Of a DNA stretch of 64,000 nucleotides, positions 48,266 to 56,940 are shown piece after piece. A program made the translations under genes and the position numbers. This stretch comes from a virus: positions 64,001-128,000 of the IMG/VR virus record IMGVR_UViG_3300021963_000025. One strand, given 5' to 3'. Below the pieces are notes generated by a model, which made no database searches, was not told the origin of the DNA, and saw only the letters and a list, made by a program, of their open reading frames with translations. Every line of letters starts with the position of its first letter. Within the stretch, counting starts at the first letter, position 1.

Positions 48266-48787
48266 ATGGAACTAGTGAAAGATAATGTAAAACAATACCA
48301 ATGGAAAGCTGGAGATAACTTCGGTAAAATAGTTGAAGTTGAATCAGTCGACTCGGAATTTACAAACTTTACTGATGGTAGTAAAATATACAATGAAGTT
48401 TTACCAGAATTTCTAGAACAAATCATAGATGGTGTTATTCCATTTCCGGGAGCTGATCAATTATCTGGAATATCACAAGGGCTTAATGTAACAAAGAATG
48501 CTCCTGTAAATACTCCAATAACCCCTGCTCAACCTAAAGAATCTCCATTAGAACAATTAATAAACAAACTATCTAAAAAGAATGTTGAACCTTTTGAAGC
48601 CAAAATTAATCTAAACATACCAAATAAGAAAGTATTTGATATGCTAATAGAAAATGCCGATGAAGACAGAGAAGAATTAATTAAGACTATTGCAAAAGTT
48701 GCAGTGTCTCAAATCGAGATAGATAAACTACAAGAATATTTAACTGAAGAAGTATCAATTTTTATAAACAATTACTATAATGGCTAA
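48266..48787 (+). CDS. Probable virion/assembly protein, unrecognised
   Basis: 173 residues. I choose the ATG at 48266; an earlier in-frame start at 48185 would lie in the preceding gene and produce a basic, unlikely leader. A beta-like N-terminus is followed by a Pro/Ala-rich linker (about 85-115) and a helical C-terminal domain (L-I-N-K-L-S-K-K-N-V-E-P-F-E). Its place before a run of overlapping structural genes suggests a tail or baseplate assembly role. Confidence 0.6.
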   Translation: MELVKDNVKQYQWKAGDNFGKIVEVESVDSEFTNFTDGSKIYNEVLPEFLEQIIDGVIPFPGADQLSGISQGLNVTKNAPVNTPITPAQPKESPLEQLINKLSKKNVEPFEAKINLNIPNKKVFDMLIENADEDREELIKTIAKVAVSQIEIDKLQEYLTEEVSIFINNYYNG

Positions 48788-49172
48788 AACAGCAACAGTC
48801 TCTAGAAGACAAAGAAGAGCTCAATTGAGCGCAATGGGTTATTTGAAAATCAAAAACCAATTAAGTCCATTTTCTACCGAAGGTATTGAACTAAGAAATA
48901 GTTTAAGAGCAAACTCTAAGGCGGCAAAAGAAGCATTTGAAAAAAGAATCATGGACCAAATCGAAGAACAATTAGCTCAAAAGGCTGAAGGTTTAAAAAG
49001 TACCTGGAAGGAAATTGGGTATAATGATGCAGAAATCGAAATGCTAAGCGAGGCTTTCTTTACGCTATCTGTTAAAAATAAACAAACCCTTAAAGAGGAC
49101 AAAAAAGCGGCTAGAAAATTAATGAAAGACGCAAAGGATTCACTAATAGGGAGATTAAATGCAAACAGTTAA
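48780..49172 (+). CDS. Basic helical protein, unrecognised
   Basis: 130 residues, rich in K, A, R and E, fully helical (A-K-T-A-T-V-S-R-R-Q-R-R-A-Q-L at the start; K-K-A-A-R-K-L-M-K-D-A-K near the end). It overlaps both neighbours. The charge pattern fits a nucleic-acid-binding or assembly-chaperone protein. No family recognised. Confidence 0.6.
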   Translation: MAKTATVSRRQRRAQLSAMGYLKIKNQLSPFSTEGIELRNSLRANSKAAKEAFEKRIMDQIEEQLAQKAEGLKSTWKEIGYNDAEIEMLSEAFFTLSVKNKQTLKEDKKAARKLMKDAKDSLIGRLNANS

Positions 49173-49494
49173 GATAACACTAGCAGACAACGGTGTTATT
49201 AAAACGGTAGTAGATGATAATATTAATGCTGGAGGGGAAAGTTATGAATCAACAGTAGTATATGATTTCACTGACCAAATTTCCAAAATTAAATTCATTG
49301 AAGATTTATGCATCGACATAGGTCTTTCTTTTGGTAATTCCAAAAGTAAAAACCAAATCAAAATTATCGAAACATGGGGAAATGATTATATTCCAAATGA
49401 CAAAGATAAAAATGAAAAAATAGAAGCTTTAAAGTCCGATCTTAAAAGATTATCGGGCGGCAAGTTAACAATTAATGAACAACCTACAAATTGA
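49159..49494 (+). CDS. Unrecognised small protein in the baseplate region
   Basis: 111 residues with an alternating beta pattern early (V-K-I-T-L-A-D-N-G-V-I-K-T-V-V-D-D) and a helical, charged C-terminus. It overlaps its neighbours by 14 and 20 bases. Probably a structural or assembly protein by position. Confidence 0.6.
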   Translation: MQTVKITLADNGVIKTVVDDNINAGGESYESTVVYDFTDQISKIKFIEDLCIDIGLSFGNSKSKNQIKIIETWGNDYIPNDKDKNEKIEALKSDLKRLSGGKLTINEQPTN

Positions 49495-49882
49495 TTGCAT
49501 TTGGTGTCCATCACGCAGAGATTTTAATAGGTTTATAAAAGGTACAATAAAAGAGTCGACTAAAATAATCGACTTTTTTAGTATCAAAAATAAACTAGTG
49601 AAAGCTGACCCGTACTGTGGAGACCCTAATGACTCAATAATTGGTTTGACTATAATAAACGAGATTACGCGATGCTTACGATCCGATACAAAGGACGTAG
49701 ATCGCGTAATTTACGTATTTAGGAGCCTCGATTCTGATATTGTAGGTAACTTTAAAAAATTAATTCAATCAAATACTGAAAGAGAATTCTCTATCTCTTT
49801 AATCGTTATCGATAAAAATAAAAAGATTGATGATACAATACTATCTCAATTCGACAGTATCAAATTAATCCAAAATGATTAG
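49475..49882 (+). CDS. Unrecognised protein in the baseplate region
   Basis: 135 residues, alpha/beta with I-D-C-I-W-C-P-S-R-R-D-F-N-R-F near the N-terminus. No membrane segment. It overlaps the following gene by eight bases. Equivalent positions in T4-like phages hold baseplate-hub assembly genes (gp26/gp51 type), but no sequence likeness is seen here. Confidence 0.6.
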   Translation: MNNLQIDCIWCPSRRDFNRFIKGTIKESTKIIDFFSIKNKLVKADPYCGDPNDSIIGLTIINEITRCLRSDTKDVDRVIYVFRSLDSDIVGNFKKLIQSNTEREFSISLIVIDKNKKIDDTILSQFDSIKLIQND

Positions 49883-50462
49883 ACATAAACTTTTTTCAAA
49901 GGGTGAATATATCAATGTTCTAATAACTAATAATAGATATAGCAATATTGTTTTCCCTGTTAAAGCAATTATCCACGATATTGAGTTTAACGATAAAATG
50001 CCGAGATACCAGATCAGAATCGTTAAATTCTATGACGACATAGACTTTCTTAAAAGATACATGTTTGATATGAAATTTGACCGAAATTTCGAGGGTGGAC
50101 ATACAATCTTTAGAATTTCTAGAGCAAATGTACCGAGTGTAAAAGAACTTCAGAACTATATTGATTCAAAATGGGAAACTTTCCTAATGGTTGTAGACTC
50201 GGTAATGTGTGTTAGAACCTATGATGAACTTAATGAGTTACAGAATAACATCCAAGACTTCCTGGTTGAAAAGTCTATTAGAGACCTTTATGAACTTACT
50301 ACTCGATCGACGTATTCAAAGGGTAAGTATTACTATGAAAGTCGAGGAGTATTTGAAGCGCATATTAAAAAATTCTTGGACAAACGAGCCGGAACTCAAA
50401 AAGATTATTTTGATAAATTACTATATAGACCGCTCTCTGTCGACTACGATAATTTAGAATAG
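49875..50462 (+). CDS. Unrecognised protein in the baseplate region
   Basis: 195 residues, basic, mixed alpha/beta: N-terminal barrel-like strands (Y-I-N-V-L-I-T-N-N-R-Y), then helices (S-V-K-E-L-Q-N-Y-I-D-S-K-W). It ends just before the large structural gene at 50506, which is preceded by a late-type motif. Probably an assembly or hub protein; no family recognised. Confidence 0.6.
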   Translation: MIRHKLFSKGEYINVLITNNRYSNIVFPVKAIIHDIEFNDKMPRYQIRIVKFYDDIDFLKRYMFDMKFDRNFEGGHTIFRISRANVPSVKELQNYIDSKWETFLMVVDSVMCVRTYDELNELQNNIQDFLVEKSIRDLYELTTRSTYSKGKYYYESRGVFEAHIKKFLDKRAGTQKDYFDKLLYRPLSVDYDNLE

Positions 50463-50505
50463 CCTGTTTCTGTGATATATACTTAAACAAATATATTTAA
50501 TAGGA

Positions 50506-52350
50506 ATGGCTGAAGAAAAGGGCTTTTTTGATAAAGTAAAAGAAAAGGCTGGATCGGCGTTTAAAACTACTAAAGATTCTTCAATAGGAAAAGGGTTTAT
50601 TAGCGCTGTTAAAAATGTATCTGGATTAGACCTTGAAAATTTAGATGGTTCTAATCCTGATGGTGTACATTCTGGCTCAAAAGGTAAAGGAAAACCTGTT
50701 GCAAAAAGTAAACAAAGTACAGATTTAACTCAATTAAGAGCAGCCTCGCAAGATGCTCCTTTTGGTATACTTAATTCAAAAACAGGTTCTAAATATTATA
50801 GTGACATTGTTGATTCTGAAGTATACAAATCAACTCAACCAGGAACTGAAGGTAAAAAGATAACAGTTGGTCCAAGACCATATTCTGCTTTTAATAAATA
50901 TTCTCTAATTAATTATAGAGGAAATCCGTTAGATTCTACTAAAGATGGATTTATATCTAACTCTGGTGGAACTACCGTTTATCAAAAAATAAATATCAAT
51001 GACCTTCAAAATCCAACAGTAACTCAGATCATTGAAAGAACCTCAGCACTTACTGATAATTACGCATATAGATACCAATACTCAGATTTTGCATTGGCTA
51101 AATACTATGGAAAATTACCGAACAATATGCTTATTACTCTTCGTAGATTTGCGTATCCTGCCGCTGATGACATCGTAACACCACAAGCACTTTCTGCCGA
51201 TGGGAAGACCATGGAAAAAATCCAGCAACCAGATATTGCGCGTGCAGTAACTTGGCTTGGTGAGGCTCCTGGTAATAACATGGCAGACATCCTAAAATTT
51301 TCAAATGGTTTCAATTGGAAAGATGCTGAAGCTGCAGTACAGACATTAAATTCTAAACAAGGAGCTTCATCCGGAAAATTTGGTAGTATTGTTGAAGGAA
51401 ACAAAGTGCTTTCTGCAATGGCAAATGCCGGAGCTGGTAGAGATGCGGTTGCTGCAAATGCTAATAAACAAAATGCAGACTACGATTCATTCACTAACAC
51501 ATATCCAAATCACACATTCGGTCCATTAAATGTTATTAAAAATGTTCTTGTTAGAGAGCAAGGTCTTAAATTCGAACAGGAATTTAAACTTAAGTTTGAA
51601 TATGAATTAAGAGCTTTTGAAGGAGCCAATCCTAAAATTATGATGCTCGATCAACTTGCAAATATTTTAGCATTAACATATAACAATGCTCCTTTCTGGG
51701 GAGGTTCTGTTAGATATATTGGAGATGGGGCAGTTGCAAAACCTCTAGGTAATTTAAGTAAACTTCGAGAAGGAGATTATCTTGGATTTGCTGGAAGTAT
51801 TGTAGATGATATGGGTAAAATGTTTAAAGGAGCTGGAGCTGGATTTAGTGGAGCAGCTGGTGCATTAATGAATGGTGATGTGGGAGGAGCATTAGGAGCC
51901 CTTAAAGATAATAAGTTCCTAAATAATCTTATTGGAGGAGCCGCGATGGATATGTTTAATACGCCTCAAGGTGGACAAGCGGTCGCTTCATTACTTACAG
52001 GAGATCCGACAGGACAATGGCATGTAACAATCGGAAATCCTCTTAATCCAATAATGGTAGTTGGTAATTTATGTATGCAAGATTGTAATATTACATTTGA
52101 AGGTGGAATGGGAATTCAAGATTTTCCAGAACATATGACTGTAGAAATTACATTAAAACCAGGTCGACCAAGAGATAAAGCAGAAATTGAATCAATGTTC
52201 AACTCAGGAAGAGGAAGATTTTATGTTCAACCCGATGATGTTGCAGATATTAACAAAACAGTTGATGTTAGTGCTTACGGTAATAAAGACCGAAAAGGCG
52301 GTGGTAAAGACGTCTTTGTAAACAATTTCAGAAAATTAAGTAACGGATAA
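50506..52350 (+). CDS. Large virion structural protein (baseplate/tail region)
   Basis: 614 residues. The first 90 residues are Gly/Lys/Ser-rich and flexible. The middle has beta-rich stretches (R-P-Y-S-A-F-N-K-Y-S-L-I-N-Y-R-G-N-P) and helical, Ala/Gly-rich segments (about 430-490). The C-terminus holds W-H-V-T-I-G-N-P-L-N-P-I and M-T-V-E-I-T-L-K-P-G-R-P-R-D. I believe similar large proteins occur near the baseplate genes of T4-like phages of marine bacteria, but cannot name a T4 counterpart. A late-type motif (GATATATAC, about 50474) precedes it; it abuts the gp53-like gene. Confidence 0.65.
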   Translation: MAEEKGFFDKVKEKAGSAFKTTKDSSIGKGFISAVKNVSGLDLENLDGSNPDGVHSGSKGKGKPVAKSKQSTDLTQLRAASQDAPFGILNSKTGSKYYSDIVDSEVYKSTQPGTEGKKITVGPRPYSAFNKYSLINYRGNPLDSTKDGFISNSGGTTVYQKININDLQNPTVTQIIERTSALTDNYAYRYQYSDFALAKYYGKLPNNMLITLRRFAYPAADDIVTPQALSADGKTMEKIQQPDIARAVTWLGEAPGNNMADILKFSNGFNWKDAEAAVQTLNSKQGASSGKFGSIVEGNKVLSAMANAGAGRDAVAANANKQNADYDSFTNTYPNHTFGPLNVIKNVLVREQGLKFEQEFKLKFEYELRAFEGANPKIMMLDQLANILALTYNNAPFWGGSVRYIGDGAVAKPLGNLSKLREGDYLGFAGSIVDDMGKMFKGAGAGFSGAAGALMNGDVGGALGALKDNKFLNNLIGGAAMDMFNTPQGGQAVASLLTGDPTGQWHVTIGNPLNPIMVVGNLCMQDCNITFEGGMGIQDFPEHMTVEITLKPGRPRDKAEIESMFNSGRGRFYVQPDDVADINKTVDVSAYGNKDRKGGGKDVFVNNFRKLSNG

Positions 52351-52841
52351 TGCAGTTCAATACATTAAATGGTAAAAAATTAATAGATGGTAAATATAAA
52401 TTTACCAAACCTACTCTTGTGTTTTTAGAAACAAATGAAGTAATTGCGGAGCATACTGTCACTGAAGACCAAGTCGGTAGAATTGATTTAATTTCACTAC
52501 TATATTATAGAAGTGCAAACTACTGCGATTATATACTAAAATGGAACGGTATTTCAAATCCATTCTCTTTAAAATTCGGGGATGTTATTGAAATTCCAAA
52601 TAATAGAGAGGCTCTTAAATCTGTTAAAGAATTTAAAGTCTTAAATTCAACAAACGAACCTTCAATTAGAGACCAATTCGTCGATACTAAAAGACTTCCA
52701 GTTAAAGACGCGAAGAGAATTGAATATCTACAAAGAAAGGCTGCTCAAAAACCAAATGGAGCAAAACAAATTTTGCCTCCAAATATCTTAAAAGAAGGAG
52801 ATACAAATATTAAAATCGGTAACGGTAAAATCATAATCTAA
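52350..52841 (+). CDS. gp53-like baseplate wedge protein (LysM-type)
   Basis: 163 residues. I-D-L-I-S-L-L-Y-Y-R-S-A-N-Y-C-D-Y-I-L-K-W-N-G-I followed by F-G-D-V-I-E-I-P (about 45-90) resembles the region of T4 gp53 that reads x-x-Y-x-x-P-E-x-L-A-x-x-x-Y and the LysM-type I-P-x-x-G-D-x-x-x-I-P motif. T4 gp53 joins wedges around the hub. The C-terminal 70 residues are basic and flexible. Overlap with the preceding gene supports a structural operon. Confidence 0.55.
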   Translation: MQFNTLNGKKLIDGKYKFTKPTLVFLETNEVIAEHTVTEDQVGRIDLISLLYYRSANYCDYILKWNGISNPFSLKFGDVIEIPNNREALKSVKEFKVLNSTNEPSIRDQFVDTKRLPVKDAKRIEYLQRKAAQKPNGAKQILPPNILKEGDTNIKIGNGKIII

Positions 52842-52843
52842 GA

Positions 52844-54964
52844 ATGGCATCAATCAATAATCATATTCTTACAATAACAGAACCGACTATTAAGTTAGAT
52901 GAGGTTGTTTTTGAATCGTTTGGCGAAGGTGAAGGAGATGCAACTAAAGCAAATACCAGCAAGGGCTATCTATTAATGGTTTCCATCAATGGGTATGTTT
53001 TTAGTGATAAAGATGTTTTAAAAATGACATTGGATTGTAATGGTCCTCTTCCGACAATAGACCTTACTCTTTCCGATAATCAAGGACTATTTACAATTGA
53101 TACCTTTCCTAGAGATGGAGATGTTATTAATTTTAGAATGGGTACGCTAGACAAGAACTCATATAAAGATATTCGAATTGATTTCGATATTACAACAGCT
53201 GACCAACCTAAACAAAACTCAAATGTTAAAGGAGGAAAGTATAACTTTTCGGGTAGAATAAAAGTTCCAGGTTTATACGCAGATGAATGTAAATCTTATG
53301 GGACTGGTACTTCATTAGACCATATTGAATCAATTGCAAATGATTTAAAACTTGGAGTTGCAACCAATATTGATTCTGCTGATGATAAGATGAATCTGAT
53401 CCTACCTTATAATAGTAGATTTGATACATTGGAAGATTTGGTAAGACACTCGTACATTGATGAGGATAGTTTCCAAGTATATTGTATTGACCAATTCTAT
53501 TATGTTAACTATGTTAATTTGAACACACTATTAGAATCAGAAGAATCTATTGAGGAAGTTATTGCTGCTTATGAGCAAGAACTTAATGATATGCCTGGAA
53601 ATGGATCAGACGATTCAGCGAATCAAACCAAAAAACCACTTATATTAACTAACCATAAGAGGGATGCAGGTACAAACCTATTTATTGAAGCACAGTCTCT
53701 AGCAAATAGCGCTGGAAATAAAACCAAAAAGAATGGTTATAAAAGAACCCTTCAATTTTTTGAAAATGATTCTGATGAGGGACTGGTAAGTCATGACATT
53801 GAACCACTTGCAAGTAAAAAAATGTCAGATATCGAAGAACCTATGAAGGGTCGAAGAGATGAAGACCGATATAAAGGTGAAACTAAAACAAAGTATACTG
53901 GTAGAAAAAACTCAGATCCAGAAACTTCACATACTCATCTAAATTATGAATATGCTGCGATAAGTAATGCACAAAACTTAGACGAGGTTAAAAAAATGTC
54001 GTTAGAAGTTTCATTGGCATCTTTTAATCCCGCAATCCACTTGTACCAAAAATTACCGGTTGCAATTTATACAAATCAACAAGATAAATTAGGTGCGGAT
54101 AAAGTAATTAAAGATGCTAAAAAAGAAAAGGGATTCGAAACTACAGTAGAAGAGGATTCATCAACTGTTGAACCTGGTAAATTTGTACTTGATGAATTTT
54201 TATCAGCGTATTATGTAGTTGGAGGTATTGAATATACCTTCAAAGCAGGGGATTCTTCTGTTAAACAAAAATTAAAATTGTTACGAAGAGAATGGCCAAG
54301 TAGAATTAATAACATTAATCCAGAGACTGTTGCGGCTCAACCAACACCTGCAACTGCTCCTCCTACTCCGCCACCTACTCCGGAACCAGTTGAACCACCA
54401 CCGCCGCCAGAACCACCAGCAAAACCAGAGTATACTGTTAGCGGTAAAATAGAAAGTAAAATCAAAAATTGGACGGCAAGCGTGGTACAAGGAGAATGGA
54501 AAGTTACACCAGAAGGTTCTCCAGCGCCTACTAAAATCAATATTGAATTTAAAGACACAAAAACTAGTGCATACAATCTACAACCTGCTCAAGTTGCGGC
54601 AGACGGTAAATGGACTCTAAATATTGCGAAAGAACAAATACCAGTTGGAAGATATAGTGTAACTGCTAAATTAGAAGGCCCTGGAGGAGAAACAGCAGAA
54701 GGTACTTTAGGAAATACTTCAGTTGTTAAATGGACACCAGATAGTGTTATAAGCGGACCTGATGTTATTAGACTTGGAAATGTATTCTTTAGAAATGAAG
54801 TTAAAAATGGAAAAGAGCCAGACACATTCGTTGGAACGTACACTAAGAAAGGTGAAGCAACCGATAATGGAAATACTTCTCCAATGTCTGGAAAAGTAGA
54901 AGGAACTAGTTCACAACAAGTAATTTCAGACACCCAAGCCGCTATGAGGTCAGAAATGTCGTAA
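52844..54964 (+). CDS. gp27-like baseplate hub protein with Pro-rich linker and Ig-like domain
   Basis: 706 residues. Residues about 45-240 have the pattern of tail hub domains (V-S-I-N-G-Y-V-F ... L-T-L-S-D-N-Q-G-L-F-T ... F-P-R-D-G-D-V-I-N-F), followed by a second hub-like part (I-A-N-D-L-K-L-G-V ... D-S-F-Q-V-Y-C-I-D-Q-F-Y-Y-V-N-Y). A Pro-rich linker (about 501-528) leads to an Ig-like domain (Y-T-V-S-G-K-I ... D-G-K-W-T-L-N-I). It would form the trimeric hub that carries the spike. The Ig-like tail is unusual for gp27. Confidence 0.65.
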   Translation: MASINNHILTITEPTIKLDEVVFESFGEGEGDATKANTSKGYLLMVSINGYVFSDKDVLKMTLDCNGPLPTIDLTLSDNQGLFTIDTFPRDGDVINFRMGTLDKNSYKDIRIDFDITTADQPKQNSNVKGGKYNFSGRIKVPGLYADECKSYGTGTSLDHIESIANDLKLGVATNIDSADDKMNLILPYNSRFDTLEDLVRHSYIDEDSFQVYCIDQFYYVNYVNLNTLLESEESIEEVIAAYEQELNDMPGNGSDDSANQTKKPLILTNHKRDAGTNLFIEAQSLANSAGNKTKKNGYKRTLQFFENDSDEGLVSHDIEPLASKKMSDIEEPMKGRRDEDRYKGETKTKYTGRKNSDPETSHTHLNYEYAAISNAQNLDEVKKMSLEVSLASFNPAIHLYQKLPVAIYTNQQDKLGADKVIKDAKKEKGFETTVEEDSSTVEPGKFVLDEFLSAYYVVGGIEYTFKAGDSSVKQKLKLLRREWPSRINNINPETVAAQPTPATAPPTPPPTPEPVEPPPPPEPPAKPEYTVSGKIESKIKNWTASVVQGEWKVTPEGSPAPTKINIEFKDTKTSAYNLQPAQVAADGKWTLNIAKEQIPVGRYSVTAKLEGPGGETAEGTLGNTSVVKWTPDSVISGPDVIRLGNVFFRNEVKNGKEPDTFVGTYTKKGEATDNGNTSPMSGKVEGTSSQQVISDTQAAMRSEMS

Positions 54965-54984
54965 TAAATAAAGATAAATAGTAT

Positions 54985-56190
54985 ATGTCAGATTTTAAAA
55001 CACCCATGGATTTTAGAAAGGGTTCCTATAGGAAATATCCTTACCAAGATCCAACATACCTTTCTTTTGCTCTATTATTCGATTTTTTTGATATAGAGAG
55101 TTCACCTCTTCTTGCAGGAGGTGCTGAGGCATTTTTAAAACCATTGGCAGAACAGGACTCTTTTTATGCAGAACGACTTAATGACTTACAGAATTTTATA
55201 AAAACATTAAAGGAAATTAATCAAGAATTGCCATGGTTTTGGCAATCATTAAAGGGACTTGAAAGATTACAACAATACAACCCTGAAAATGCGTACATGG
55301 GAGGTGATGATGCAAAATTAGAAATTGAAACCTTAGAATCTTTGAATCTTACAATTTCAGGTTTAATGCACTTATACAGAAGAGCAATATTCGACGAGAG
55401 AAAATGGACCTATATTATTCCTGCCAATCTAAGACTTTTTAGAATGTGGGTATATGTTACTGAAGTACGTTCAATTGCAATTGTAGAAAATGTAAAGGTT
55501 AATGGTATACCTAAAAAAATAGACAAAAATGCAATTAAAGGATTTCCTGATAACTTTAAGCCATCTCTTGATGTTGAAAACAAAAATGCAGGAATTTCTG
55601 GAACCGAAGGTCGACCTTACTTTTTAGTAGGAGCAAAATATTGCGAGTTTGATTTATCCTCAGGTACCACTGTTTTTGCTGATCTTAATAAAAACCCTGA
55701 AATGGCAAAAGAAGCCCTTACTATAAAATATCAAAAAATAGAAAAGGTTGAAGCAAGAGTATTGAATGGAATTATTACGCAAAGTTATGCTGAAGCTCAA
55801 TTGTCTCCAGCGCCAGATCAAGAAATGCTTGCAAATGAAAGTAAAACTCCTGCCCAGTTTGCTAAAGATAAAATTAAAGGTAGAATTGATAAGTTTGCGG
55901 AAAAAGCAAAAGAAGACCTTAAAGCCCTTGCAGATTCTAAGAAAAAAGAATTATTGCAAAAATTAAAGGATGAAACAATAAATAGAGTTCCAACATTTGA
56001 AAATGTATTTTCAAACATTATGAGAAGAGCAGATCAAAATTCTACTGCTGCCCTAAATGATGTGGTTGCTGGAAGAAACATAGGAGCTGCAATTCAAGCT
56101 AACGTTTATGGAATCCTACCAGGTACTACAATAGGACAAGGACTAAATAAAGCGGCAATTAATAACTTAGGTAACGTTTATACTAAATAA
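54985..56190 (+). CDS. Tail-tube/baseplate junction-like protein (gp48/gp54-like)
   Basis: 401 residues. R-L-F-R-M-W-V-Y-V-T-E-V-R-S-I ... F-L-V-G-A-K-Y-C-E-F-D-L-S (about 150-235) is beta-rich and resembles the tube-like fold shared by T4 gp48/gp54 and gp19. A helical N-terminal region (about 60-130) and a charged helical C-terminal region (about 285-350) flank it. The protein would connect the hub to the tail tube. The assignment is by motif and by its place between hub and spike genes. Confidence 0.5.
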   Translation: MSDFKTPMDFRKGSYRKYPYQDPTYLSFALLFDFFDIESSPLLAGGAEAFLKPLAEQDSFYAERLNDLQNFIKTLKEINQELPWFWQSLKGLERLQQYNPENAYMGGDDAKLEIETLESLNLTISGLMHLYRRAIFDERKWTYIIPANLRLFRMWVYVTEVRSIAIVENVKVNGIPKKIDKNAIKGFPDNFKPSLDVENKNAGISGTEGRPYFLVGAKYCEFDLSSGTTVFADLNKNPEMAKEALTIKYQKIEKVEARVLNGIITQSYAEAQLSPAPDQEMLANESKTPAQFAKDKIKGRIDKFAEKAKEDLKALADSKKKELLQKLKDETINRVPTFENVFSNIMRRADQNSTAALNDVVAGRNIGAAIQANVYGILPGTTIGQGLNKAAINNLGNVYTK

Positions 56191-56909
56191 TGGCTACAGA
56201 TACTGAATTAGAAAAGGATAATCTTAGAGAAACTCACTGGCTAGGTGAGGTTGTTGATAATGCGGATCCTAAAGACTGGGGAAGATGTAGAGTTAAGGTA
56301 TTTGGAAAGTTTGATAAACTGCCAAATGATGCCATTCCATGGGCAACACCAATGAATAGAGATTTTGTTGGATCGCACCACACCCCAAATATTGGAACAA
56401 TTGTTGCCGTTCGTTTTGACAATGGAAATCTTTATCACCCTGAATATTGGTTTCAAATCAATCAAAGTAAAGCCCTTAAAGCAGACATTCTTGAAAAATC
56501 AGGAACTGCACATAATGTTGTTTCACTAGTTTATGACGAAGTAAGAAACATAAGAATCTATCATTCGCCAGAAGATGGACTTGTAATTACCCGAGGAACT
56601 GGAGCTAAAGAGAGACCATTGATTCAAATCGATGAAAAGGGATATATTAAAATTTCGACTAGTGAAAAGATATTTTTAGACTCTGGAAACGTATTCTTAA
56701 GTAACACTGGAGAGGCAAGCGAAAATGAAGATGAACCTACAGTACGTGGAGTTTCTCTAGAAAAATGGTTAAATAAATTATTGGATGACTATAAAGCACA
56801 TATCCATCCAACGCCAACTGGTCCTTCAGGACCTCCTTCACCACCGACTCCTTCGACTGTTTCAAGTCTTAAGAGCTCACATATTACATACCAGCAAAAG
56901 AATAAATAA
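56190..56909 (+). CDS. Central spike protein (gp5/gpV-like, no lysozyme domain)
   Basis: 239 residues. The N-terminal OB-fold is seen in H-W-L-G-E-V-V-D-N-A-D-P-K-D-W-G-R-C-R-V-K-V-F-G and P-W-A-T-P-M ... P-N-I-G-T-I-V-A-V-R-F. A short beta-helix follows (I-S-T-S-E-K-I-F-L-D-S-G-N-V-F-L-S), and the tip ends with H-I-H-P-T-P-T-G-P-S-G-P, as in metal-binding spike tips. The lysozyme domain of T4 gp5 is absent. It punctures the outer membrane during tail contraction. Confidence 0.8.
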   Translation: MATDTELEKDNLRETHWLGEVVDNADPKDWGRCRVKVFGKFDKLPNDAIPWATPMNRDFVGSHHTPNIGTIVAVRFDNGNLYHPEYWFQINQSKALKADILEKSGTAHNVVSLVYDEVRNIRIYHSPEDGLVITRGTGAKERPLIQIDEKGYIKISTSEKIFLDSGNVFLSNTGEASENEDEPTVRGVSLEKWLNKLLDDYKAHIHPTPTGPSGPPSPPTPSTVSSLKSSHITYQQKNK

Positions 56910-56940
56910 TTGGGATAAATATCCTATAAATTAAATCAAT

